This document shows positions 53,731 through 61,517 of a DNA stretch of 64,000 bases, piece after piece. The DNA comes from an uncultured Pelagibacteraceae bacterium. Lineage in GTDB: Bacteria; Pseudomonadota; Alphaproteobacteria; Pelagibacterales; Pelagibacteraceae. Positions within the stretch are counted from its first letter, which is position 1. Each line of letters begins with the position of its first letter. The stretch spans positions 10,001 through 74,000 of the forward strand of contig CACMJB010000002.1 in the NCBI GenBank assembly GCA_902613915.1. Reading direction: 5' to 3'. The translations under genes were made by a program, and so were the position numbers. The notes under the pieces are model-generated. The model made no database searches and had not been told where the DNA came from. It saw nothing but the letters and a program-made list of their open reading frames with translations.

Positions 53731-55104
53731 ATGGAAATATATAAAAAACAAACGCTTGCTGAAACATTCTCTGTTTATTTTGATAGCAGAATGATAAAAA
53801 TATTATTGCTTGGTGCTATAAGTGGATTTCCCTGGGTAATTATTGGAAGCAGTCTAAGTCTTTGGTTAAAAGAAGATGGTTTAAGCAGAAGTACTATAGG
53901 ATGGGCTGGATTAATTTTTGCAGTTTATGCTTTCAATTATTTATGGGCTCCAATTATAGATAGAGTTAAAATTCCTTGGTTAACAAAAAAAATTGGTCAC
54001 AGAAGAGGATGGATTGTTTTAATGCAATCTATCATCCTTATAAGTTTAATATTTTGGAGTTTAATAAATCCCACTGCAAATTTAGCGCTAGTGATAAGTG
54101 TTGGTCTGATAATTGCAATTGCTTCGGCTACACAAGATATAACTGTAGATGCATTAAGAATTGAACAAATTGGAGAGAATGAGGGAAAATCTATGCAAGC
54201 TGGTGCTGCAATGGCGGTTGTAGGTTGGTGGACTGGATATAAGTTGGGCGGTGTAGTTTCTCTTACTTCAGCAGAATTCTTTCAAAATCTAGGGTTTGAC
54301 AATTATTGGCAAATAACTTTTTTGGTTCTAGGTGCTGTAATTATAGCCTGCAACATTGGTTTAATGTTTGTAAACGAAGTTTTACAAACAGATAGAAGCG
54401 AGTCTCAAAAAAAAACTGACAAAATGATTGAAGATAAATTAGGTGCCTCAAACCTTTTAACAAAAATTATTGCATGGCTTACGGGAACAGTTACTGGTCC
54501 TATTATAAGTTTTTTTAAAAAAAATGGTTTTAATATTGCTTTAGCAATACTAGCTTTTATTTTTCTTTTTAAAATCGGAGAGGCTTTTCTTGGTAGAATG
54601 TCAGTAATTTTCTATAAGGAAATAGGTTTTACTAAGACAGATATAGCATTGTATTCCAAAGGTCTTGGGTGGTTAACCACAGTAATTTTTACACTTCTAG
54701 GTGGGTTATTCGCTATTAGATCTGGTGTGATAAAAGCTATGTTTGTTTCAGGAATATTGATGGCCTCTACGAATTTACTTTTTTCTTTGTTAGCATGGTC
54801 GGGGAAATCAGAATTATTATTTGCTATTGCAGTTATATTTGATGATATGGCAGCAGCATTCGCAACAGTGGCTTTTGTTGCTTTCATTTCGATGTTAGTA
54901 GATAGAACTTATACTGCAACTCAGTATGCTTTGTTAGCTTCAATTGGTACAGCGGGACGAACAACTTTAGCGGCATCATCTGGGGCTTTGGTAGATTGGT
55001 TAAATGGAGACTGGGGTATTTTTTTTGTAATCACTGCTTTAATGGTGATACCCTCACTTATATTTCTTTACATGATAAGACATAAACTTAATTTAAATGA
55101 TTAA
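53731..55104 (+). CDS. MFS permease of the AmpG family
   Basis: This 457-aa protein has about 12 membrane helices of the major facilitator fold, with the AmpG-like opening LLLGAISGFPWVIIGSSLSLWLKEDG and the DAGRIE-like block TQDITVDALRIEQI. AmpG imports anhydro-muropeptides for cell-wall recycling. The next gene, a NlpC/P60 peptidase with no signal peptide, supports that use. Transport of another acidic or peptide substrate is possible. Confidence 0.87.
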   Translation: MEIYKKQTLAETFSVYFDSRMIKILLLGAISGFPWVIIGSSLSLWLKEDGLSRSTIGWAGLIFAVYAFNYLWAPIIDRVKIPWLTKKIGHRRGWIVLMQSIILISLIFWSLINPTANLALVISVGLIIAIASATQDITVDALRIEQIGENEGKSMQAGAAMAVVGWWTGYKLGGVVSLTSAEFFQNLGFDNYWQITFLVLGAVIIACNIGLMFVNEVLQTDRSESQKKTDKMIEDKLGASNLLTKIIAWLTGTVTGPIISFFKKNGFNIALAILAFIFLFKIGEAFLGRMSVIFYKEIGFTKTDIALYSKGLGWLTTVIFTLLGGLFAIRSGVIKAMFVSGILMASTNLLFSLLAWSGKSELLFAIAVIFDDMAAAFATVAFVAFISMLVDRTYTATQYALLASIGTAGRTTLAASSGALVDWLNGDWGIFFVITALMVIPSLIFLYMIRHKLNLND

Positions 55105-55834
55105 ATATTTTACAAATAATTTCTCGGTAATAAATCTTTATAAGAAACCTTCGGTAAAATCTGAGATTGTTACACAGATGATTTATGGAGATAGCTTTTC
55201 TATATCTAAGAGATCAAAAAAATGGCTTAAAATAAAAATAAAAGAAGATAATTACAAGGGTTATATAATAAATAAAAAATATTCTAATTTTTTAAAACCT
55301 ACTCATAAAGTTAATATTTTAAAAGCAAAAATTTTTAAGTTTCCTAATAAAATTAAAAAAAATGAAATTTCTTTTGCTTCTAAAATTAAAGTGACTGAAA
55401 AAAATTCGAAATATTTCAAGTTTCAAAATGGATGGATAAAAAAAAATGATGTAAAACCTATTTCATATAAGGAAAAAAATCTTTTTAGAAAAATAACCTC
55501 TTTTAAAAATATTAAATATAAATGGGGTGGCAAATCTTTCAAAGGAATTGATTGTTCAGCGCTTGTCCAAATTTTTTTAAATTTCAATAATAAATTTTGT
55601 CCAAGAGATGCTAAAGATCAAGTAAAGTACTTCAAAAAAAACATTAAATTAAAAAATATAAAAAAAAATGATGTTATCTATTGGAAAGGTCACGTTGCTG
55701 TAGCCTTGTCTAACAAAAAATTGATTCATGCATACGGACCTATGAAAAAGACTGTGATCATGGATATTAATCAAACGATTAAAAGAATTAAGCGGACTGC
55801 TAAATTAAAAGTAATTGGAATTAAAAGGCTATAA
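55097..55834 (+). CDS. NlpC/P60 (C40) peptidase with SH3b domains, cytoplasmic
   Basis: This 245-aa protein has two SH3b-like modules (~1-65 and ~70-120) and a C40 peptidase domain with C153 in GIDCSALVQ, H199 in KGHVAVA and a third polar residue H211 in HAYGP. No signal peptide is seen. These features fit gamma-D-Glu-diaminopimelate endopeptidases that digest imported muropeptides (YkfC-like). It overlaps the AmpG-like gene by 8 bp, so import and breakdown are coupled. Confidence 0.87.
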   Translation: MIKYFTNNFSVINLYKKPSVKSEIVTQMIYGDSFSISKRSKKWLKIKIKEDNYKGYIINKKYSNFLKPTHKVNILKAKIFKFPNKIKKNEISFASKIKVTEKNSKYFKFQNGWIKKNDVKPISYKEKNLFRKITSFKNIKYKWGGKSFKGIDCSALVQIFLNFNNKFCPRDAKDQVKYFKKNIKLKNIKKNDVIYWKGHVAVALSNKKLIHAYGPMKKTVIMDINQTIKRIKRTAKLKVIGIKRL

Positions 55835-55974
55835 ATAGCAAAGGCAGCTTCAGTCTCCCTCTACTGCCCTTAAAAAAAATTTATCTGATTCGTAAAATTT
55901 ATTTAAGACTCTTTTAGGTTGTATGTGGATATTAAATATACCAACATTGTAATAAATTTCTTAATCAATAGAAA
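55835..55974. other. intergenic stretch with one imperfect hairpin
   Basis: No gene is seen. Just after the P60 gene, 55840-55847 and 55864-55871 form an 8-bp stem (one mismatch) with a 16-nt loop, which is more GC-rich than its surroundings. The run after it is A, not T, on the plus strand, so it is not a standard intrinsic terminator for the P60 gene. It may be a processing or decay barrier, or a small RNA on the minus strand, but that is unproven. Confidence 0.35.
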
Positions 55975-56046
55975 TGGCGGAGAGAGGGATTCGAACCCTC
56001 GAAACGGTTTCCCGTTTACACGCTTTCCAAGCGTGCGCCTTCAACC
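55975..56046 (-). pseudogene. truncated tRNA-Ser(GGA) copy (probable att remnant)
   Basis: This 72-nt block is identical to bases 58047-58120 of the intact tRNA-Ser(GGA), except for a 2-nt (AG) loss in the acceptor/T-arm junction. It keeps the anticodon arm, variable arm, T-arm and CCA but stops in the D-loop. The acceptor 5' strand and D-stem are replaced by unrelated sequence, so it cannot form a tRNA. A duplicated tRNA 3' portion at the far end of an island is the usual mark of tyrosine-recombinase integration. Confidence 0.9.
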
Positions 56047-56110
56047 TGGCGGCTTAGAATCGTTGATTAACTTTCAATTTATTTTTAAGACTTTAAAAAA
56101 ATTGGTCTAG

Positions 56111-56129
56111 CGACGACCATATGGCGACC
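56111..56129. repeat. GC-rich 19-bp repeat, left copy
   Basis: CGACGACCATATGGCGACC matches 17 of 19 bases of the copy at 57983-58001. It lies 9 bp from the 3' end of the autotransporter gene and is wrapped by a 7-bp inverted repeat ATTGGTC/GACCAAT (56101-56107, 56126-56132). Its base composition is far above the local average. It could be a recombinase arm-type site. Confidence 0.75.
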
Positions 56130-56137
56130 AATCTTAA

Positions 56138-57877
56138 TTAGAAATTTAGTTTAAATCCTAAATTTCCACTTAAGCTTTTAACATCCTGATTAGTATTTTT
56201 TGCAGAAATACCAGCAGTAAATTTTCCATTATCTGTAATCTTTTTTTCGTAACCTAAATTAACAACTAATGAAATCTCTCTTGTAAGAGCATTATCTTGT
56301 TTGTACGTGGCGCTTGTGCCATTAATTGAATAAACTTGAGATTTGTCTCCTACCAAATTTCTAAAATCTAATAACCAACCTAGATTAAAATTATTATTAT
56401 CATTATTTATAAGATTGTATTTATCAGAAAAAAATACAGACACGTTTCCCACTTTTCTATTTCTCCATGAATAATATTTGCTCTCGTCATAACTTGGTGT
56501 AATTGAAAAACTTCCAGTTAATCCAACATTTGGAATAAGCTTGGAGTTAGTTTTTGTTACACCAGAATGTACTTCGAAAGTTTGGTAATTACTGTTTATA
56601 TCTAATTTACCTGATGATGTTGTGTTTGTTAAAATTGTTCTCTCACCCTCTTTTAAAGTAATTCCACCTAAAATAAAAGAATCTAAGTTTAAAAGATATT
56701 TATTGCTTGGAAGATACAATCCAGCAGAAACATTTTGATATGTTATTTTATGATCTTTTTCAAAATCTTGAACTCCAGCTTCAAAAGCAAGAATGAAATC
56801 TGAATTTTCTAAAGGTGAAATTAAATTAGCTCCCACATTAAGTAAATCGTACTCTAAAGCCAAATTTGTGGCATGTTCTTTTCGATTTAAAAGAGAGGTA
56901 TAAGTTTCTCCCCAGCCATTACCATCATAAAAATTTTCTGAGTCTTTGTATCTGTTTATAAATTGTCTTATGTTTAGTGATTTATAACTTAAAAGTTCAT
57001 CTAACGTTTCACTTCCACCTTGACCTACTGATCCTGCTGATCCTTTTACTACTTGGTTCCCATCTAAATCTTGTAAAGTAAAGCTTCCTGCAGTTTCATA
57101 AAAGTAACCTTGACCAACACCATGTTGAAACTTTAATGTGTTTCCAGTTGTTGTTCCCCCGTCAATTTTACCAACTAAAATACTTTTACCTTTAAGTGTA
57201 ATAGTGTTGTCGTTACCAACTATAGCTATACCTATATTTGAGGGACTGTTTCTATTATCAATAGTTCCGCTATTAACTAAAGTAGAGCTAGTATCTATTT
57301 GCACCGTAGCATCTGAGGCTGTGTTATAAATAATTCCACCTGACTCATTTGTAAGAGTTGCGTTTGTTGCTCCGTCATAAAAATAAATCGCTCTATCGTT
57401 AACACTATAAATTGTTCCTGCATTAGTGATTGTAGTGTTTTCTGCATCCTCTGTGCCAGCAGATTGTTGCACGATAGCATTTGTATTAGCAAATATAGTT
57501 CCGCCAGATTTATTTGTAATTGTAGCATTCTGTGCATCAAGTAATTGAATAGCTTTAGATGAAGTTGCTTCAATAGTTCCGGAATTGATGACTGTTAAAC
57601 TATCTGTCTCCCTACCCATTATAGCATTACTTTTACCTTGTATGGTTCCGCCGGACTCTACTACAACGGTTGCACTATCAATTTCATTGCCTGCAGCAAT
57701 GTAACCTCTTACAATATTATTTAGATCACCATCGAGCGTACCACTTATAGTTAGTGTTGAGCTTGCTTGAAGATCTTCCCTAGTTGCTTGCGTTCCAGAA
57801 ATTTCAACATCGGCGGCATATACATGCTTTAAAGATATTAGATAAATCAGGATTGTAAGTTTTTTTAAAAATTTCAT
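56138..57877 (-). CDS. autotransporter-like outer-membrane protein
   Basis: This 579-aa protein has a Sec signal (MKFLKKLTILIYLISLKHVYA, cleavage probably after YA), a passenger of short Thr/Gly/Ser-rich beta-helix repeats (~25-275, recurring SGTI, SGGTI and NAGTI turns at ~20-30 aa spacing), and a C-terminal beta-barrel (~330-579) ending in FKLNF with a terminal Phe, the OMP signature. It is likely displayed on the cell surface and could be an adhesin or phage-related receptor. It is the only gene of the tRNA-Ser island. Base composition of the passenger is more balanced than that of its neighbours. Confidence 0.85.
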   Translation of the reverse strand: MKFLKKLTILIYLISLKHVYAADVEISGTQATREDLQASSTLTISGTLDGDLNNIVRGYIAAGNEIDSATVVVESGGTIQGKSNAIMGRETDSLTVINSGTIEATSSKAIQLLDAQNATITNKSGGTIFANTNAIVQQSAGTEDAENTTITNAGTIYSVNDRAIYFYDGATNATLTNESGGIIYNTASDATVQIDTSSTLVNSGTIDNRNSPSNIGIAIVGNDNTITLKGKSILVGKIDGGTTTGNTLKFQHGVGQGYFYETAGSFTLQDLDGNQVVKGSAGSVGQGGSETLDELLSYKSLNIRQFINRYKDSENFYDGNGWGETYTSLLNRKEHATNLALEYDLLNVGANLISPLENSDFILAFEAGVQDFEKDHKITYQNVSAGLYLPSNKYLLNLDSFILGGITLKEGERTILTNTTSSGKLDINSNYQTFEVHSGVTKTNSKLIPNVGLTGSFSITPSYDESKYYSWRNRKVGNVSVFFSDKYNLINNDNNNFNLGWLLDFRNLVGDKSQVYSINGTSATYKQDNALTREISLVVNLGYEKKITDNGKFTAGISAKNTNQDVKSLSGNLGFKLNF

Positions 57878-57982
57878 TAATTATTCATCAGTTATAAATT
57901 TAAAAAATTTCAATGAAAACTTTTAGTGTCCCATTTGGGTTAATAAATTTATATCAGCTTTTATTAACGTGATTTAATTTGC

Positions 57983-58001
57983 CGACGACCATACGACGAC
58001 C
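57983..58001. repeat. GC-rich 19-bp repeat, right copy
   Basis: CGACGACCATACGACGACC is the partner of 56111-56129 in the same orientation. It sits 45 bp from the 3' end of tRNA-Ser and 105 bp upstream of the autotransporter start. Its internal CGACGACC units are themselves repeated. Paired copies near both island ends suggest recombinase binding or a past duplication. Confidence 0.75.
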
Positions 58002-58046
58002 GTTTCATTTTAATATAAATCCCTAGTTGTGCAAGACTGTTAAAAA

Positions 58047-58136
58047 TGGCGGAGAGAGAGGGATTCGAACCCTCGAAACGGTTTCCCGTTTACACGCTTT
58101 CCAAGCGTGCGCCTTCAACCACTCGGCCACCTCTCC
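58047..58136 (-). tRNA. tRNA-Ser (GGA)
   Basis: This is an intact 90-nt class II tRNA on the minus strand. It has acceptor GGAGAGG/TCTCTCC, an anticodon stem CACGC/GCGTG with loop TTGGAAA (anticodon GGA), a long variable arm, T-arm GAGGG/CCCTC, and encoded CCA. It reads UCC and UCU. Its 3' 74 nt are repeated as a decayed copy at 55975-56046. Confidence 0.97.
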
Positions 58137-58179
58137 CTAGCTAACTTTTTTTTTTATAATATATAGTCTATAAAATAAA

Positions 58180-59220
58180 ATGGACAATTTAATTGTTTTA
58201 AATAACGAAAGAATTTCAGAAAAAAATAAGAATTTCTACTGTAGAAATTTTAATTTTAAAATTCTTCCTGAGGGACTAAACAAATTTTTTAATGTTGAAT
58301 ATATAGCACGAAAATCAAGAGCAGATGAACACCATAAATTAAATTTGGAAAAAGTAAAAATTGCATCTAATATTTTTCAATTCATATATTACGTAATTTC
58401 AACGTTTAAAAGAGAAAACACAAAATATTATATAATAACAATTACACCTTACACATTTTTAGCAGCTTTGTTTTTATTTTTATTTAGAAAGAAGGTATTT
58501 GTATATCTAATAAGTAGTGGATACGAGGAATGGCGATTTATACTTGGATCTTGGACAGTCTGGATTTATCATATTATGTATTCAATAGTAACTTCAAAAG
58601 CAACTGTGATTGCCTTGCATGAAAGACTTTATCAAAAAGAAAATGGCTATGTTATTGAGTCGTCAACTTTAAATAAAAATTGGCTACAAAATTTTAAGAA
58701 ACCTAATCTAGAAAAAGTAAAATTTTTAAACGTCTCAAGGGTTAATCCTGAAAAAGGAATTTTTGAATTTCTTGATATGTTTAAGCAACTTACAATAGAT
58801 GCTGAAATTTCTATAATTGGTAAAATCAAAAATCAAGCATTACAAAATAAATTTAATTCAATTATACAAGGTCATTCAAATATCTTTTTTCCAGGCTATA
58901 TTTCAAATAGAGATGCATTAATGGAAGCATATGATAATCACAATATTTTAATTCTTCCTTCATATACAGAAGGGCAGCCTTATGTTGTTGACGAGTCTCT
59001 TGCAAGAAAACGTCCAGTTCTAATTTTTGAGGATATAAAACATATAATAAAAGGTAGAAAGGGAATTTTTGTCTCCGAGAGAAATATCAAATCTCTTACA
59101 AAAAATATAAATTTTATAATGGAAAATTACTATAAGATTCAAAGTGAGATAGAGCAAAATAAATTTCCACTAGAAGAGGATATGTTCAAGCAAATTTCTA
59201 ATGTGATAAATAAATACTAA
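58180..59220 (+). CDS. GT4-family glycosyltransferase
   Basis: This 346-aa GT-B protein shows the GT4 C-terminal signatures: VSRVNPEKGIFEFLDMF (~184-200), FFPGYISNRDALMEAY and the donor-site SYTEGQPYVVDESLARKRPV with the catalytic EGQPYVVDE (E-x7-E). The N-terminal half is diverged, with a hydrophobic patch that may hold it at the membrane. It lies next to the tRNA-Ser island and interlocks its stop with the epimerase gene in CTAA (59217-59220). It probably acts on a surface glycan. Confidence 0.85.
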   Translation: MDNLIVLNNERISEKNKNFYCRNFNFKILPEGLNKFFNVEYIARKSRADEHHKLNLEKVKIASNIFQFIYYVISTFKRENTKYYIITITPYTFLAALFLFLFRKKVFVYLISSGYEEWRFILGSWTVWIYHIMYSIVTSKATVIALHERLYQKENGYVIESSTLNKNWLQNFKKPNLEKVKFLNVSRVNPEKGIFEFLDMFKQLTIDAEISIIGKIKNQALQNKFNSIIQGHSNIFFPGYISNRDALMEAYDNHNILILPSYTEGQPYVVDESLARKRPVLIFEDIKHIIKGRKGIFVSERNIKSLTKNINFIMENYYKIQSEIEQNKFPLEEDMFKQISNVINKY

Positions 59221-60125
59221 GAATTTAGTAAATTTTTAATCCCTTTTTCGATAGAAATTTTAGGTTTCCAATTAATTTTCTTTTTAATTTTTGAAATATC
59301 TGCAAGTGAATTTTTGGGTTCTCCTGGTCTTTTTGGGATAAACTTTTTTGTTCCTCCAAAAATTTTAGCAATATCATTTATTGATGTTTTTTTTCCAGAA
59401 CCTAAATTGAATATTTCATTAACAGTTCTACTTTTTATTGTTTTTAAAAATGCATTAACTAAGTCATATACATGTATAAAATCTCTAGTTTGTTTCCCAT
59501 CTCCAACTACAGTTAACGGTTTATTTTTTTTGTTTTGTTCTAAAAAATTTCCCATAACAGCACTGTATTGTCCTGATGTATTTAATCTTGGCCCATAAAC
59601 ATTAAAAAATCTAAAAGAAATGTTTGGCATATTATAAATTGAAGCATATTTCATCACCAGTTCTTCCCCCATAAATTTTGTTACCGCATAAGGATGTTTT
59701 AAATCAATTTTACTTTTTTCAGAAGTTGGGAGTTTTTTAGCTGCGCCATAACAACTAGAAGATGCTGCATAAATAAATTTTTTAATTTTAGCTTTTTTTG
59801 CAGCTTCAAGAACATTAAGCGTACCTAGGACATTGTTTACAAAATATTTCTTAGGATTTTTTATACTTGGAATAATTTCAGCTAAGCCTGCAAGATGAAA
59901 AACGTAATCAGCACCCTTAAAGTATCTTTCTAACTCCTCATTTTTTGAAATATCAGTCTTGATAACTCTTACATTTTCTTTTTTATGATGAGATAAATTT
60001 TTTTTATTTCCAGAAATAAAATTATCTAACACAATTACATTGTGATTATTTTTGACTAAAAAATCTGTCAGATTGCTCCCAATAAATCCTGCTCCACCTG
60101 TAATAATTGATTTTTTAATCTTCAC
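59217..60125 (-). CDS. NAD-dependent nucleotide-sugar epimerase/dehydratase
   Basis: This 302-aa SDR protein has the TGGAGFIGSNL NAD loop near the start, SSSCYGA (catalytic Ser region), YAVTKFMGEE (Y-x3-K) and NVYGPR. It is like UDP-glucose or UDP-GlcNAc 4-epimerases and WbpP/Gne types. The neighbouring UDP-sugar dehydrogenase suggests a UDP-uronate or UDP-N-acetylhexosamine product. The exact substrate cannot be read from sequence. Confidence 0.85.
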   Translation of the reverse strand: MKIKKSIITGGAGFIGSNLTDFLVKNNHNVIVLDNFISGNKKNLSHHKKENVRVIKTDISKNEELERYFKGADYVFHLAGLAEIIPSIKNPKKYFVNNVLGTLNVLEAAKKAKIKKFIYAASSSCYGAAKKLPTSEKSKIDLKHPYAVTKFMGEELVMKYASIYNMPNISFRFFNVYGPRLNTSGQYSAVMGNFLEQNKKNKPLTVVGDGKQTRDFIHVYDLVNAFLKTIKSRTVNEIFNLGSGKKTSINDIAKIFGGTKKFIPKRPGEPKNSLADISKIKKKINWKPKISIEKGIKNLLNS

Positions 60126-60155
60126 TTTAATTTCTGGTTTTTAATATAATCTCAC

Positions 60156-61469
60156 TTAAATCCATTCTCTATCTCCTGTTAAATGATAATTATTTTTTAA
60201 ATTATATTTTTTCCATGCACCATCATGATCGATAATTAATTTACAATTTTTAGTATTTTTTTCTAAAACTTTTTTAGAAATATTAAACAGTTTATGATTG
60301 ACAGAAACTACTAAACCATCAAATTTTTTTAATTCTCCAGGAAATTTAAAAGTTTTTACTTTTACAGCTTTAAATATTTCTTTATCGGTAAAGTAAGGAT
60401 CAAATAATTCAACTTTTAATCCTTTCTTTTTTAATGATTTAACTAAAGGGATAACTTTAGAAAGAACACTTACTTTTAAATCACCTTTGTACGATAGGCC
60501 TAATACACCAATTTTCTTTAAACCTTTTTTTTTAATTGAGTTGGCTATAAATTTACTCATCCCGTCGTCTGTTTTTATAGTTTCTCTGAGTAAAGATAGT
60601 TTATTTAAACTTTTAACTTGGGATAAGATATATCTACTAGACAAGGGTATACAATAGCCCCCGGCACCTATTCCAGGATTAAATGTTTCAACATTCCATT
60701 TAGTGCCTACCAGCTTCAAAACTTCTCTAATGTTATCTTTTGGAAAAGCTAAAGAGAGTTGATTAGCAAGTGTGATATCCATATGTCTGTATGCATTCTC
60801 AACACTTTTAACCATTTCCGAAACTCTATAAGAGCTAGCTAAGTGTAGTTTTTTACAAACAATAGACAAAACATCCTTTGTAACTTTTGTAGATTGTTTG
60901 TCTGTGGATCCATAAACTCTATCTAAATTTTCAAGATTTTTTCCTCCCTCAATAAACCAATCTCTTCTTGGAGCTATTGAAAGCAAAATATTTTTTCCAA
61001 CTTTAAGTTTTTTTCTTTTTAAAAAAGGAATTATTTTTTTGTCGGAGACTTTAGGTGCTAATGTCGACTCTACAATAATAATTGGTGGATTTTTGGCGTT
61101 ATTGTTTATTTTGGCTATGTTATCCAAAACACTAAGTAAAGGTTTGTAATAAGGTTTCCCATTTTTCTCGGTTGGTATCGCTATAAAATGAACTAGAAAT
61201 TCTTCGGTAATTAGTTCCTTGTAATTAGATGTGGCTTTTAAATAATTAGATTTAACTAAACTTTTTATATCAAATCCGAACCACTTTTTTAAATCAGCAA
61301 GCGGGAGCACGCCCGAATTAATCTTCTTAATTTTTTCTTTATTAATATCAAACCCTACACATTTAATTTTTTTCTTTGAGAAATACACCATTGTTGACAA
61401 CCCAATATAACCGGTTCCCCAAACGGCAATTTTATATTTCTTTGATTTAAGTAGTTTTTGATAATTCAT
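60156..61469 (-). CDS. nucleotide-sugar dehydrogenase (UDP-ManNAc/UDP-Glc DH family)
   Basis: This 437-aa protein has the NAD loop VWGTGYIGLST (~16-26), IPTEKNGKP, a central ENAYRHMDI helix with K221 and the catalytic C273 in GAGGYCIP. It oxidises a UDP-sugar to the uronate in two steps. The closest pattern is WecC/TviB-type UDP-N-acetyl-hexosamine dehydrogenases, but UDP-Glc is possible. With the downstream epimerase it would supply an acidic sugar for a surface glycan, a plausible acceptor for the phosphoramidate group encoded at 17954-25408 (inference). Confidence 0.88.
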   Translation of the reverse strand: MNYQKLLKSKKYKIAVWGTGYIGLSTMVYFSKKKIKCVGFDINKEKIKKINSGVLPLADLKKWFGFDIKSLVKSNYLKATSNYKELITEEFLVHFIAIPTEKNGKPYYKPLLSVLDNIAKINNNAKNPPIIIVESTLAPKVSDKKIIPFLKRKKLKVGKNILLSIAPRRDWFIEGGKNLENLDRVYGSTDKQSTKVTKDVLSIVCKKLHLASSYRVSEMVKSVENAYRHMDITLANQLSLAFPKDNIREVLKLVGTKWNVETFNPGIGAGGYCIPLSSRYILSQVKSLNKLSLLRETIKTDDGMSKFIANSIKKKGLKKIGVLGLSYKGDLKVSVLSKVIPLVKSLKKKGLKVELFDPYFTDKEIFKAVKVKTFKFPGELKKFDGLVVSVNHKLFNISKKVLEKNTKNCKLIIDHDGAWKKYNLKNNYHLTGDREWI

Positions 61470-61517
61470 TATTAATATTTAAATAAAATTATACTCATTT
61501 TGAAAATTCTTGATACT

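Larger units (their letters stand above)
55975..58046. mobile_element. 2-kb genomic island at tRNA-Ser(GGA), no integrase
   Basis: The stretch from the truncated tRNA-Ser copy to the 3' end of the intact tRNA-Ser contains one autotransporter-like gene and two near-identical GC-rich 19-bp repeats (56111-56129, 57983-58001). The orientation, with the island downstream of the tRNA 3' end and a repeat of that 3' end at its outer border, is as expected for integration into a tRNA gene. No integrase or phage gene remains, so this is a decayed or trans-mobilised element. A tandem tRNA duplication followed by insertion is the alternative. Confidence 0.6.

Noticed and set aside
55975-56046. Second functional tRNA-Ser
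   Set aside because: The 5' acceptor strand and D-stem are missing and two bases are lost near the acceptor/T-arm junction, so no cloverleaf can form.
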